Shown: positions 1 to 6,250 of the stretch, in pieces | Layout: each line of letters opens with the position of its first letter | How positions within the stretch are numbered: the stretch's first letter is position 1 | From: Rhodococcus sp. Leaf278 | GTDB taxonomy: Bacteria; Actinomycetota; Actinomycetes; Mycobacteriales; Mycobacteriaceae | Assembly: GCF_001426085.1 (NCBI RefSeq) | Contig: NZ_LMRR01000018.1 | Coordinates: 1,295-46,988 of the forward strand | Length of the DNA stretch: 45,694 nucleotides | Reading direction: 5' to 3' | Notes under the pieces: generated by a model | The model's input: the letters and a program-made list of their open reading frames with translations, nothing else | What the model was told of the DNA's origin: nothing | Database searches by the model: none | Translations under genes and position numbers: made by a program

Positions 1-210
1 CCACAAGTACAGGGCGTCGCGTACATGCTTGGGGATCGCAGCGGATGACACGTCGGTCAAAGCCCGCTCCCCGGTCTCCGGATTGTCGGAGCGCAGGTGT
101 AGCGGGTCCGGCATCCGTGGACTGATGGCCTCGATTTGAATCGTGTACCGCTCGGAGAGCAGGCCGCGTTTCGTGTCTACCTCGGACACAATCACTTTCA
201 TGTCGGACAT
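1..210 (-). CDS. Hypothetical protein of the integrated element, 3' end cut by the window edge
   Basis: The frame opens with ATG and stays open for 70 codons to the window edge; the translation begins MSDMKVIVSEVDTKRGLLSE and continues with a plausible mixed beta/charged composition. A GGAGG Shine-Dalgarno sequence lies about 8 nt before the ATG, and the stop of the preceding gene is one base upstream, so the two are probably translated together. It belongs to the minus-strand run of small genes that makes up the end of the phage-like element. I do not recognise the family; the C-terminus is outside the window, so the length is unknown. Confidence 0.6.
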   Translation of the reverse strand, partial: MSDMKVIVSEVDTKRGLLSERYTIQIEAISPRMPDPLHLRSDNPETGERALTDVSSAAIPKHVRDALYLW

Positions 211-211
211 G

Positions 212-448
212 TCATGCCTCCGCTACGTTTTCGAGGACACCCTCGAGCAGGCTGAGTTGGTAGCCGATCTGAACGATGAGCTGATGCTGGTTACGCGAGA
301 CATCGGTCTCGGCGAGCTGATCGAGAGCGGCCTTAGCGGCGCGGCGGATCAGTTCGGCGTTGTCGATCAGCTGCGCGCGCTTCGCTTCACGGACCATGCG
401 AACGGCGCGGCGGCCGTTGATGACGCCGACGCATGCGGTGTCAGCCAT
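212..448 (-). CDS. Small hypothetical protein, 78 aa, element gene
   Basis: A short, mostly helical protein (begins MADTACVGVINGRRAVRMVR) with no motif I can name; the middle part, rich in Ala, Glu and Gln, could form a helical hairpin. Its start overlaps the end of the gene before it by 8 nt, and the next gene begins one base after its stop, so it sits inside a compact operon typical of phage early regions. Function unknown. Confidence 0.55.
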   Translation of the reverse strand: MADTACVGVINGRRAVRMVREAKRAQLIDNAELIRRAAKAALDQLAETDVSRNQHQLIVQIGYQLSLLEGVLENVAEA

Positions 449-776
449 GAGCCACCGCCGGCGCTGCGATCGGAGGACCGGTGACCTGCGAGTGCGGAGG
501 CAGGTACGCGACGCGGAGTTTGTCTCCGGGCTTCATCCACCGGTCGTTGACGGCCTGCCACAGGTGCATCCCGTCGAGCTCCCCGCGGTACACGACCCGG
601 CAGGGGTACACCGTGTAGATGGTCTTGCCGTCCTCGTTGAGGTGCGGGACGAGGAGTTCGACACCGTCGGGCCGGTCAGATGGTGTCGCGGCGGCCGGGA
701 TGTACCGGTCGTAAGCGAGCTGCGCGGCGAACGCAGGGCCGGACAGATCGTCGGGGGTATTGTTGCTGGTGCTCAT
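441..776 (-). CDS. Hypothetical protein, 111 aa, element gene
   Basis: Acidic N-terminus (MSTSNNTPDDLSG) followed by a beta-rich stretch with many Tyr, Val and Pro residues, as in small phage-encoded beta proteins. No catalytic motif, signal peptide or membrane segment is visible. It overlaps the next gene by 8 nt. The 114 nt in front of it hold a hairpin but no clear promoter. Function unknown; the reading frame is preferred over the overlapping plus-strand frames because it fits the compact minus-strand operon. Confidence 0.55.
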   Translation of the reverse strand: MSTSNNTPDDLSGPAFAAQLAYDRYIPAAATPSDRPDGVELLVPHLNEDGKTIYTVYPCRVVYRGELDGMHLWQAVNDRWMKPGDKLRVAYLPPHSQVTGPPIAAPAVAHG

Positions 777-806
777 CAGGATTCACTCGATTCTTCTGGT
801 GAGTAG

Positions 807-835
807 ACGGGCCTCGCGGGCAATGCGGGGCCCGT
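807..835. repeat. Hairpin between two element genes
   Basis: Eleven-base inverted repeat (arms ACGGGCCTCGC / GCGGGGCCCGT, loop of 7) in the gap between two minus-strand genes. The one imperfect position is a U-G pair in plus-strand RNA and an A-C mismatch in minus-strand RNA. There is no T-run, so a terminator role is uncertain; it may stall or protect the transcript. Confidence 0.35.
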
Positions 836-890
836 TACTTGTCGGTCGAGGTAGGTGGAAACCGGTGGTGGCGGCGACCCGGGGGGCCGG

Positions 891-1556
891 TCAGCCGCCA
901 CCACCGGGGCCTGAACCGTCAGGGGCCGCAGTGGGATTCAGCGCGCCACCGTGACGGTCAGACGGCCCGGCAGGTTTCCCCGACGGGCGGCTCTTGAGAT
1001 GCTGGCCAGGCTTCGGAACGTCGAACGTCGCGCGCAACGCGTCGTTGCCGGAAAGATGACCGAGGGCCTGATTGACGTGTTGCGTGACCTCGAAGATTTT
1101 GCGTCTGGCAGATTCGCCACGCTCCATCGGCGGCATTTCGTGCGCTGTATTCGCTGCGGACGCCAGCGCTGCGACGACCAGTGGATCAACGCTGCCCTGC
1201 TTCGAGCACTCGCGTCCCTGAAGGGTGCCAAGGTGAGGCGGCGGCGCTGCCGATTCGAGTACCAATCGGAGATTTGACTGCAACCGCACGATCCGCTGGT
1301 TCAGTTCTGCTGCAACAGCATCGAGACGATCGGCACCTTCCGAGAGGAATCCGACTCGATCGACGTAGTCCAGGTCCTCGATCGCGCGGATCGCGTCGCG
1401 CATCCACAACGTCGCCAGACGAGCAGCGTCACGAACATCCTGTGCACGCTGCTGCTCTTTGGCTCTCTCGACGCGGGGGTCGATCCCTGGCAACGCGCCC
1501 CGGCGCTTCTCCGGAGACAGCAGGAATCGCTGGCCGGCGCGCTCCGGCGCGCTCAC
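891..1556 (-). CDS. Hypothetical element protein, 221 aa, GTG start
   Basis: I place the start at a GTG whose bases overlap the stop of the small membrane protein upstream (GTGA overlap), giving VSAPERAGQRFLLSPEKR as the beginning. The frame is open further upstream, but that part is explained by the other gene in a different frame. Residues about 25-100 are strongly helical and charged (RVERAKEQQRAQDVRDAARL, then ELNQRIVRLQSNLRLVLE), resembling a coiled coil; the last ~30 residues are Gly/Pro/Ser-rich and probably disordered. No known domain is recognised. Translation coupling suggests it is made together with the membrane protein. Confidence 0.5.
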   Translation of the reverse strand: MSAPERAGQRFLLSPEKRRGALPGIDPRVERAKEQQRAQDVRDAARLATLWMRDAIRAIEDLDYVDRVGFLSEGADRLDAVAAELNQRIVRLQSNLRLVLESAAPPPHLGTLQGRECSKQGSVDPLVVAALASAANTAHEMPPMERGESARRKIFEVTQHVNQALGHLSGNDALRATFDVPKPGQHLKSRPSGKPAGPSDRHGGALNPTAAPDGSGPGGGG

Positions 1557-1684
1557 AGCCACACCTTCAATGCAGATCCCACGAGCATGAACACCCACAG
1601 GATGAGCACCCACGATGCCGCACCGGCCGCGCAGATCGCGAACAGCCACAGCGCGAGACTGCGCGGAGATCTGTTGCGCTGCAT
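1553..1684 (-). CDS. Small single-pass membrane protein, 43 aa
   Basis: Starts MQRNRSPRSLALWLFAIC and continues through one long hydrophobic segment (residues about 10-38) to a short KVWL end. The positively charged N-terminus predicts cytoplasmic N-in orientation. It begins five bases after the stop of the HTH gene and ends in a GTGA overlap with the following gene, so it is embedded in the element operon. Small membrane proteins in phage early regions sometimes act in exclusion or lysis control, but nothing here shows which, if either. Confidence 0.55.
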   Translation of the reverse strand: MQRNRSPRSLALWLFAICAAGAASWVLILWVFMLVGSALKVWL

Positions 1685-1689
1685 GGCAA

Positions 1690-1902
1690 TCATGACGCAC
1701 CCGCCCCGCCAGCAGGAGCAGGTATCGATTCGACGTAGCGCTCGACGTCGCGACGGCGGAAGAGGTATGGACCGTTGATGCCGGAGAGCTTTCCTGCAGT
1801 CGGCAGCGTTCCCGCTTCCATCAGACGAAGAACGGTGCGACTGCTCTTGCCGAAGAGCTGGCCTGCCTGAGTGCTCGTGAGAAACTCGTCATCTTCTGGC
1901 AT
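1690..1902 (-). CDS. Excisionase/Cro-like helix-turn-helix protein, 70 aa
   Basis: The protein (MPEDDEFLTSTQAGQLFGKS..) has the layout of MerR-type/excisionase HTH_17 domains: a 'LTSTQAGQLFGKSSRTVLRL' helix-turn-helix, then 'MEAGTLPTAG' wing and 'LFRRRDVERYV' helix. Such proteins bind DNA in recombination directionality (Xis) or as Cro-type repressors. A 12-codon longer start exists, but the shorter ATG lies exactly 6 nt after a CATGAT -10 box, so I choose the leaderless start. It is the first gene of the minus-strand operon and is divergent from the repressor-like gene, the usual place for cro or xis in actinobacteriophages. Which of the two roles it has cannot be told from sequence alone. 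Confidence 0.7.
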   Translation of the reverse strand: MPEDDEFLTSTQAGQLFGKSSRTVLRLMEAGTLPTAGKLSGINGPYLFRRRDVERYVESIPAPAGGAGAS

Positions 1903-1908
1903 ACGCAC

Positions 1909-1938
1909 ATCATGTGTGCATTGCACATTGTCTGTCAA
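1909..1938 (-). promoter_or_regulatory. Leaderless promoter of the excisionase/Cro-like operon
   Basis: Consensus-quality TTGACA -35 box, 18-nt spacer, CATGAT -10 box, then 6 nt to the ATG, placing the transcription start at or next to the A of the start codon. Confidence 0.65.
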
Positions 1939-1943
1939 GTGAC

Positions 1944-1968
1944 ACGATCAACATCAGTTCGTGATCGT
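1944..1968. promoter_or_regulatory. Putative operator of the immunity switch
   Basis: Perfect 7-bp inverted repeat ACGATCA ... TGATCGT with an 11-nt spacer. It is centred at 1956, exactly midway between the two divergent -35 boxes, so a dimeric repressor bound here could contact or block both promoters. Confidence 0.5.
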
Positions 1969-1974
1969 TACCAG

Positions 1975-2004
1975 TTGACGCGTGTCTGACATATGCCACA
2001 TAAT
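1975..2004 (+). promoter_or_regulatory. Leaderless promoter of the repressor-like gene
   Basis: TTGACG -35 box, 18-nt spacer, CATAAT -10 box, then 6 nt to the ATG at 2011. The geometry is the mirror image of the opposing promoter. Confidence 0.6.
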
Positions 2005-2010
2005 TGGTCC

Positions 2011-2337
2011 ATGAGCGAAGAACCACTCCGTAGGGCAGTGCCGCCGGTGACACTCGGCTGGCGAATTCAGATGGCGCTGGATTTCGCGGATCTCAAGCAG
2101 ACCGACCTCATGGAGAAGTTCGAGATCAGCCGCGGAACCGCTAGCAAGTGGTGCCGGGGCGTCGGTACGCCGCCGAAGAAGTTCGTCCTGAACGAGATCG
2201 CCGTCATGTGCGGGGTGTCTGCTCGCTGGCTTATAGACGGCGAAAACCCCCGCCCGGATGATGATCCGGACGGGGGTGAGCGTGCGCCATCAGGGATTCG
2301 AACCCCGGACCCGCTGATTAAGAGTCAGCTGCTCTAA
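2011..2337 (+). CDS. Phage-type HTH repressor running into tRNA-Lys
   Basis: Protein of 108 aa with an XRE-like helix-turn-helix: 'MALDFADLKQTDLMEKFEIS' followed by 'RGTASKWCRGVGTPPKKFVL' and 'MCGVSARWLIDGE'. This resembles small phage immunity repressors. A start six codons earlier is possible, but the -10 box points to the ATG used here. From about residue 80 the frame passes through the tRNA-Lys terminator hairpin and then through tRNA-Lys in antisense; the tail GIRTPDPLIKSQLL is translated tRNA sequence and the stop codon lies in the tRNA D-arm. The C-terminus is therefore set by the junction with host DNA. Seen: HTH, promoter, tRNA overlap. Inferred: an integration-truncated or integration-altered repressor. 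Confidence 0.7.
   Translation: MSEEPLRRAVPPVTLGWRIQMALDFADLKQTDLMEKFEISRGTASKWCRGVGTPPKKFVLNEIAVMCGVSARWLIDGENPRPDDDPDGGERAPSGIRTPDPLIKSQLL
2242..2276 (-). terminator. Rho-independent terminator of tRNA-Lys
   Basis: Thirteen-pair stem with a 4-nt loop followed by TTTTC on the minus strand. The one irregular position is a G-U pair in minus-strand RNA but a C-A mismatch in plus-strand RNA, so it is built to end tRNA-Lys transcription. It lies inside the reading frame of the opposing repressor gene. Confidence 0.8.
2283..2337. other. Putative attachment-site junction (attR) in tRNA-Lys
   Basis: Inferred, not directly seen. Element genes lie on the 3' side of the tRNA, the tRNA is intact, and the repressor frame crosses into it. 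Elements of this kind carry a copy of the tRNA 3' half as the recombination core. The second copy (attL) and the integrase would be left of the window, so the exact core cannot be defined here. Confidence 0.45.
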
Positions 2338-2356
2338 CCAACTGAGCTAATGGCGC
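2283..2356 (-). tRNA. tRNA-Lys (anticodon CTT)
   Basis: Complete cloverleaf: acceptor GCGCCAT/ATGGCGC with discriminator A, D-arm GCTC/GAGC, anticodon stem GCTGA/TCAGC around loop CTCTTAA (anticodon CTT, reads AAG), and T-arm around TTCGAAT. CCA is not encoded, as usual in actinobacteria. Its 3' end faces the element, the classic target geometry for tyrosine integrases. Confidence 0.97.
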
Positions 2357-2360
2357 CGAT

Positions 2361-2387
2361 CCGCACCGCGTGTTCTCTGCGGTGCGG
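2361..2387. repeat. Perfect 9-bp hairpin upstream of tRNA-Lys
   Basis: Arms CCGCACCGC / GCGGTGCGG with a 9-nt loop, between the DUF3618 gene and tRNA-Lys. It could end the DUF3618 transcript or mark a processing site of a tRNA precursor; no T-run follows on either strand. Confidence 0.45.
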
Positions 2388-2448
2388 GAGAAACATTAAC
2401 AGCAGATGCGGCCAGTTGTGAAATCGGCTGGTCGAAGCACCTGTTGAG

Positions 2449-2670
2449 TCAGTTGAAGATCCTGCGAACCACGAGAACTGCCACCACTGCGCCGACTCCG
2501 AGCAGAGTGAACTTCACTGCCGGCTCGTTGATCTTGGCCACCACGGACTGCTTGGTGTTGGCGACGATGTTCTTGGGGCTGGCACGGACGCTCAGCTCGT
2601 CCAGCGTGCTGGCGAGCTGATTGCGAGCGGCCTCGATCTCGCGCTCGATTCGGTCGGTGTCCTTGGCCAC
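2449..2670 (-). CDS. DUF3618 family membrane protein, 73 aa
   Basis: Begins VAKDTDRIEREIEAARNQLA, the signature helical segment of DUF3618, continues with TLDELSVRASPKNIV, and ends in one transmembrane helix (about residues 52-68) with a short VRRIFN tail. I start at the GTG because a GGAGG Shine-Dalgarno precedes it by 4 nt; an ATG seven codons earlier has none. Orthologues in mycobacteria (Rv2520c, from memory) also sit next to bcp, divergent as here. Function is unknown; the fold suggests a cytoplasmic helix anchored to the inner membrane. Confidence 0.8.
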   Translation of the reverse strand: MAKDTDRIEREIEAARNQLASTLDELSVRASPKNIVANTKQSVVAKINEPAVKFTLLGVGAVVAVLVVRRIFN

Positions 2671-2747
2671 GTGTCCTCCAGCTTGTTGCAAATAGTCTCG
2701 GTCGAAGTCGAGCCTAGAGCACGACGATATTTCGATACTCTCGTGCG

Positions 2748-3221
2748 GTGACCGAATACAGCAAGCTCGAACCGGGCGACACCGCTCCGGCGTTCACCCT
2801 CCCCGATGCCGACGGCAACGACGTCTCTCTCGCCGACTACGCAGGCAAGAAGGTGATCGTGTACTTCTACCCCGCCGCGAGCACGCCTGGCTGCACCAAG
2901 CAGGCCTGCGACTTCCGCGACAGTCTCTCCGAGCTCAACGGCGAAGGACTCGAAGTCATCGGCATCTCCCCCGACAAGCCGGCCAAGCTCGCCAAGTTCC
3001 GCGACAAGGAGGAACTGACGTTCCCGCTGCTCTCCGACGAGGAGAAGACGACGCTGCAGGCGTGGGGCGCATTCGGGGAGAAGAAGAACTACGGCAAGGT
3101 CTACGAAGGCGTCATCCGCTCCACGTTCCTCGTCGACGAGGCCGGCAAGATCGAGGTGGCGCAGTACAACGTCCGCGCCACCGGCCACGTCGCCAAGCTC
3201 CGCCGCGATCTAGCTGTCTGA
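2748..3221 (+). CDS. bcp: Thiol peroxidase Bcp (peroxiredoxin)
   Basis: Thioredoxin-fold peroxiredoxin of 157 aa that reduces hydrogen and organic peroxides with electrons from thioredoxin. The peroxidatic motif is STPGCTKQACDF, with Cys49 as peroxidatic and Cys54 as resolving cysteine, the spacing of the 2-Cys Bcp/PrxQ group; conserved Pro/Thr of the active site precede Cys49. The GTG start lies 6 nt after a TACTCT -10 box, so the message is probably leaderless. Its 3' end overlaps the convergent M20 peptidase gene by 12 nt. Gene order DUF3618-bcp-M20-acpS-fas matches Rv2520c-Rv2524c (remembered), with two genes inserted here before acpS. Confidence 0.93.
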   Translation: MTEYSKLEPGDTAPAFTLPDADGNDVSLADYAGKKVIVYFYPAASTPGCTKQACDFRDSLSELNGEGLEVIGISPDKPAKLAKFRDKEELTFPLLSDEEKTTLQAWGAFGEKKNYGKVYEGVIRSTFLVDEAGKIEVAQYNVRATGHVAKLRRDLAV

Positions 3222-4574
3222 GACGGCCAGTCGCTGCAGGAACAGCGCCTCGGCGACGGCCATCTTCTCGATTTCCGTCGGGTCCACGCTCTCGTTGGGA
3301 GCGTGGATCCGGCACCGAGGTTCCTCGACGCCCATCAGGACGATTTCGGCGTCCGGCAGCACCTGAGCCAACGCGTTGCACAGCGGAATCGACCCACCCT
3401 GCCCGGCGGTCCCCATCGGATGCCCGAACGCCTCCTCGAGCGCCCCGGACAGCGCCGCGTAGCCCGGCCCGTCGGTCTTGGCCCGGAAGGGCGATCCGAC
3501 GGCCTCACGCTCGACGGTAACGCGCGCATTCCACGGCGTGTGCGCCTCGAGGTGAGCCACCAGAGCATCCTGAGCCGCCGACGGATCCATTCCCGGCGGC
3601 ACGCGCAGATTGAGCCGCGCGGACGCACGCGGTGAAATTGCCGCAGCAGACCCCACCACGGGCGGGCAATCTATCCCCAGAATTGTCAAAGCAGGCCGCG
3701 CCCACACCGCATCGGCCACAGTGCCCGAGCCCGCCAGCCCAACGCCGTCGAGCACCCCGGCATCGGAGCGGAACTGCTCGGTGTCGTACTCGACGCCGTC
3801 CCATGTCTGAGTGGCATCGAGACCGTCGACCACGGTATCGCCCCGCTCGTTGCGCAACGTCGACAGCATCCGCACCAACGCGGCGAGCGCATCGGGCGCT
3901 GGACCACCGTACATGCCGGAATGAACCTCTCCCGCAAGTGTTTCCACATTAACCACCACGTTGGCGATACCGCGAAGCGTGGTCGTCACCGTCGGCAGAC
4001 CGACCCTCGCGTTCCCGGTGTCACCGATGACGACCACATCCGCGGTGAACAATTCGGGTCGCTGCTCCACGAGCGCTTCGAGGCCACCCGTGCCCATCTC
4101 TTCCGAACCCTCACAGACGATCCGAACCCCGACGCCGAGGGACTCCCCCAGCGCCCGTAGCGCCAGCAGATGCATGATCACGTTGCCCTTGCAGTCGGCC
4201 GAACCCCGCCCGTACCAACGACCGTCGCGTTCTGTCAGCTCGAAAGGTTCACTGTCCCAAATATTTCGATCCCCTGGAGGCTGAACGTCGTAGTGCGAGT
4301 ACAACAGAACAGTCGGCGCTCCCGCGGGTGCCGGACGCGAGCCGACAACGGCCAGGGAGCCGTCGACCGTCTCGATCGACTGGACGTCGGGGATACCCGC
4401 ATCCAGAAAAGCTTGTTGCACCCAGCGCGCCGCACCGATGCACTCCTCGACCGGAAACTGACGGGGATCGTGCACCGACGTGAACCGAACCAGCTCTGCC
4501 AATTCCTCTTTCGCTCGAGGCATCGCTGCTTCGATGTGGGATCGAACGTCCGCGGGTGGTGCATCGGCAGGCAT
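3210..4574 (-). CDS. M20 family metallodipeptidase
   Basis: A 454-aa zinc peptidase of the M20A/CNDP dipeptidase type, cytosolic, hydrolysing dipeptides or acylated amino acids. Metal and catalytic residues are all visible: His94 and Asp96 in SHYDVQP, Asp127 in GRGSADCKGN, Glu158-Glu159 in EGSEEMGTGG, a later Asp in GDTGN, and a C-terminal His in RIHAPNESV. The dimerisation 'lid' domain begins around LAGEVHSGMYGG. GGAGGA lies 4 nt before the ATG, supporting the start. The orthologue in M. tuberculosis is Rv2522c by position. Exact substrate cannot be told. Confidence 0.9.
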   Translation of the reverse strand: MPADAPPADVRSHIEAAMPRAKEELAELVRFTSVHDPRQFPVEECIGAARWVQQAFLDAGIPDVQSIETVDGSLAVVGSRPAPAGAPTVLLYSHYDVQPPGDRNIWDSEPFELTERDGRWYGRGSADCKGNVIMHLLALRALGESLGVGVRIVCEGSEEMGTGGLEALVEQRPELFTADVVVIGDTGNARVGLPTVTTTLRGIANVVVNVETLAGEVHSGMYGGPAPDALAALVRMLSTLRNERGDTVVDGLDATQTWDGVEYDTEQFRSDAGVLDGVGLAGSGTVADAVWARPALTILGIDCPPVVGSAAAISPRASARLNLRVPPGMDPSAAQDALVAHLEAHTPWNARVTVEREAVGSPFRAKTDGPGYAALSGALEEAFGHPMGTAGQGGSIPLCNALAQVLPDAEIVLMGVEEPRCRIHAPNESVDPTEIEKMAVAEALFLQRLAVSDS

Positions 4575-4648
4575 GAGTCCTCCAAACGAGAAAATGACAG
4601 ACGGGCTCTCGCCAGTCTGTCATCACCCGTACCGCGGAGCGTCCACTG

Positions 4649-5980
4649 TCAGCCCCCGGACAACTCCTGATGAATCCACGCATCGGTTTGCTGCCAGTGC
4701 CGGTCCCATGCTTCCTGTTCGAGCTGTGCGGGCGATTTTCCCGGCTCGGGGACAACGGCCGGAACCGTGAACTGCGGAGGGTCGACCGTCGCCGGAGCAG
4801 GCTGGGGAGCGACCACGGCCGGCCGCGGCGCATCCTGCGTGACCCACGCATCCGTTGTCGGTTCGGGCGCGACAACCACTTCCGGATCCACACTCGGAGG
4901 AATCGTCGCGACCGGCGGTGCCATCACCGGTGCCTGAGCCACCAGCGCAGCCGGGTCGGTCGTCACCGGTTCCACCGGGCGGGTTGCCCCGGCAAGATCT
5001 GCGTCGGTATCGCGTTGCTCGACGCTCTGCTCAGCGGTGGATTTCGAGTCACCTGGCAACGTCGCGGCAACCGCGACACCTGCGGACAAGACGCCGGCCA
5101 GCAGCACGGCTGCGAACACGAGCTTGCGTCCGGAACTCCCCGCTCGTGACGGTGTGGCGTCCACCGCAGGCGGCGTGTCGGGCGCAGAAATAACGGTCAC
5201 GGGAAGAGGCTCGGCAACAGCGTCGGACGCTGGTTCGACCACCTCGAGCAGGGCGGCGTCGCGCGGCTCCGACTCGTCGGATGACGGCTCTGCAGGCACA
5301 ACGCTCGTCTTCGCGGCTGCGTCCTCCGCCGGAGCGGATCCATCCTCGAGGGCCAGCAGCGCAGCTCCGCGTGCGGCGATCTGATCGGCATCCCCCACCC
5401 GCACCACAGGCACGCCGAGCCCGAGAGCCAAGATGTCGACGAGGTCCCGATTGCTCGACGAGTCGCCGAACAGGGCCACGAACTCGGGCTTCTTGCCGGC
5501 ATGATCCACTACGTCCCACGCCAGTGGAATGGTGCTACCGATGCGCTCGGGTGACATCGAATCGAGCTCGGCGGTCTTCGTGGGCGTGAACGACGCCTCT
5601 GCCGCGTCCGCGAGAGAGATGGAGACGCCTGCCTCGCCCATGTAATACAGCAGTACCGTCTTCGCGTCGGCGAGTTCCTTCGACTGGGCCAGCCAGCTCA
5701 GGAACGACTCGGACGCGGAACACAACGTCACGGATTCGTCGTCGAGAGCGCCGATGAAGTCGGAGCGTTCGGCCTCGGATCGATACACCACCCCTACTGC
5801 GTCGACGTCGGTATCGAGACTCGCCGCCTCGGCGCGCATGATCTCGATCGCTTCGGTCAGTACGGTGGCCGCGTCGGGGTCGAGTGGCGTCGTCCGGTCG
5901 GCGAGTACCTCGCCTGAGGTCGGCTCGACAAGAATTGTCTGCATCGAGCCAGATTCGATCGCTATACCAATGGTTGCCAT
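4649..5980 (-). CDS. Membrane-anchored Hsp70/actin-fold-like protein with Pro-rich tail
   Basis: 443 aa from the ATG preceded by AGGGAG. Residues 1 to about 215 look like a shortened ASKHA (Hsp70-type) domain: GIAIESGSMQTILVE resembles the first phosphate loop, and the segment EFVALFGDSSSNRDLVDILA followed by GVPVVRVGDADQIAARGAAL is very like the end of an Hsp70 ATPase domain. Then comes an acidic linker, one transmembrane helix (LVFAAVLLAGVLSAGVAVAA, residues ~290-310) and a ~130-residue Pro/Val/Thr-rich outer region. No substrate-binding domain is present. Similar mycobacterial proteins are annotated DUF7159-like; no function is established to my knowledge. A longer ATG start 24 codons upstream lacks support. 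Confidence 0.7.
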   Translation of the reverse strand: MATIGIAIESGSMQTILVEPTSGEVLADRTTPLDPDAATVLTEAIEIMRAEAASLDTDVDAVGVVYRSEAERSDFIGALDDESVTLCSASESFLSWLAQSKELADAKTVLLYYMGEAGVSISLADAAEASFTPTKTAELDSMSPERIGSTIPLAWDVVDHAGKKPEFVALFGDSSSNRDLVDILALGLGVPVVRVGDADQIAARGAALLALEDGSAPAEDAAAKTSVVPAEPSSDESEPRDAALLEVVEPASDAVAEPLPVTVISAPDTPPAVDATPSRAGSSGRKLVFAAVLLAGVLSAGVAVAATLPGDSKSTAEQSVEQRDTDADLAGATRPVEPVTTDPAALVAQAPVMAPPVATIPPSVDPEVVVAPEPTTDAWVTQDAPRPAVVAPQPAPATVDPPQFTVPAVVPEPGKSPAQLEQEAWDRHWQQTDAWIHQELSGG

Positions 5981-6250
5981 GGCAGTCTCCCTGTGCTCAG
6001 GGTGGAGGCACCCGACCATGAACGTCATCCAGCGGACCCGAACGACGATCACCCTGCACGGAATTTGCTTCTGTTACCTGAACCATACCTGTTGACGGTT
6101 AAATTGGCTCAGATCGGTCTTGGAGTTTGTCACAGGAATTGGAACCGGCCGTTGTTGCCGGATCCATGTTCGTTCGAGGTCTCGGCCGACGATCCGCAGG
6201 TATCGGACCAGGTGTGGCTACCGGGTACGTCCGCCGGATAGCCTGACCGG

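Noticed and set aside
1557..1700. Longer start (269 aa) for the element gene at 891
   Set aside because: That stretch is better explained by the small membrane protein in another frame; the GTGA overlap supports the shorter form.
1..2356. Calling the left region a complete prophage
   Set aside because: No integrase, structural, lysis or terminase gene is in the window; only one end of an element is supported.
2361..2387. Hairpin upstream of tRNA-Lys as a T-box or other riboswitch
   Set aside because: Too short, no specifier or conserved T-box sequence, and no downstream coding gene on that strand.
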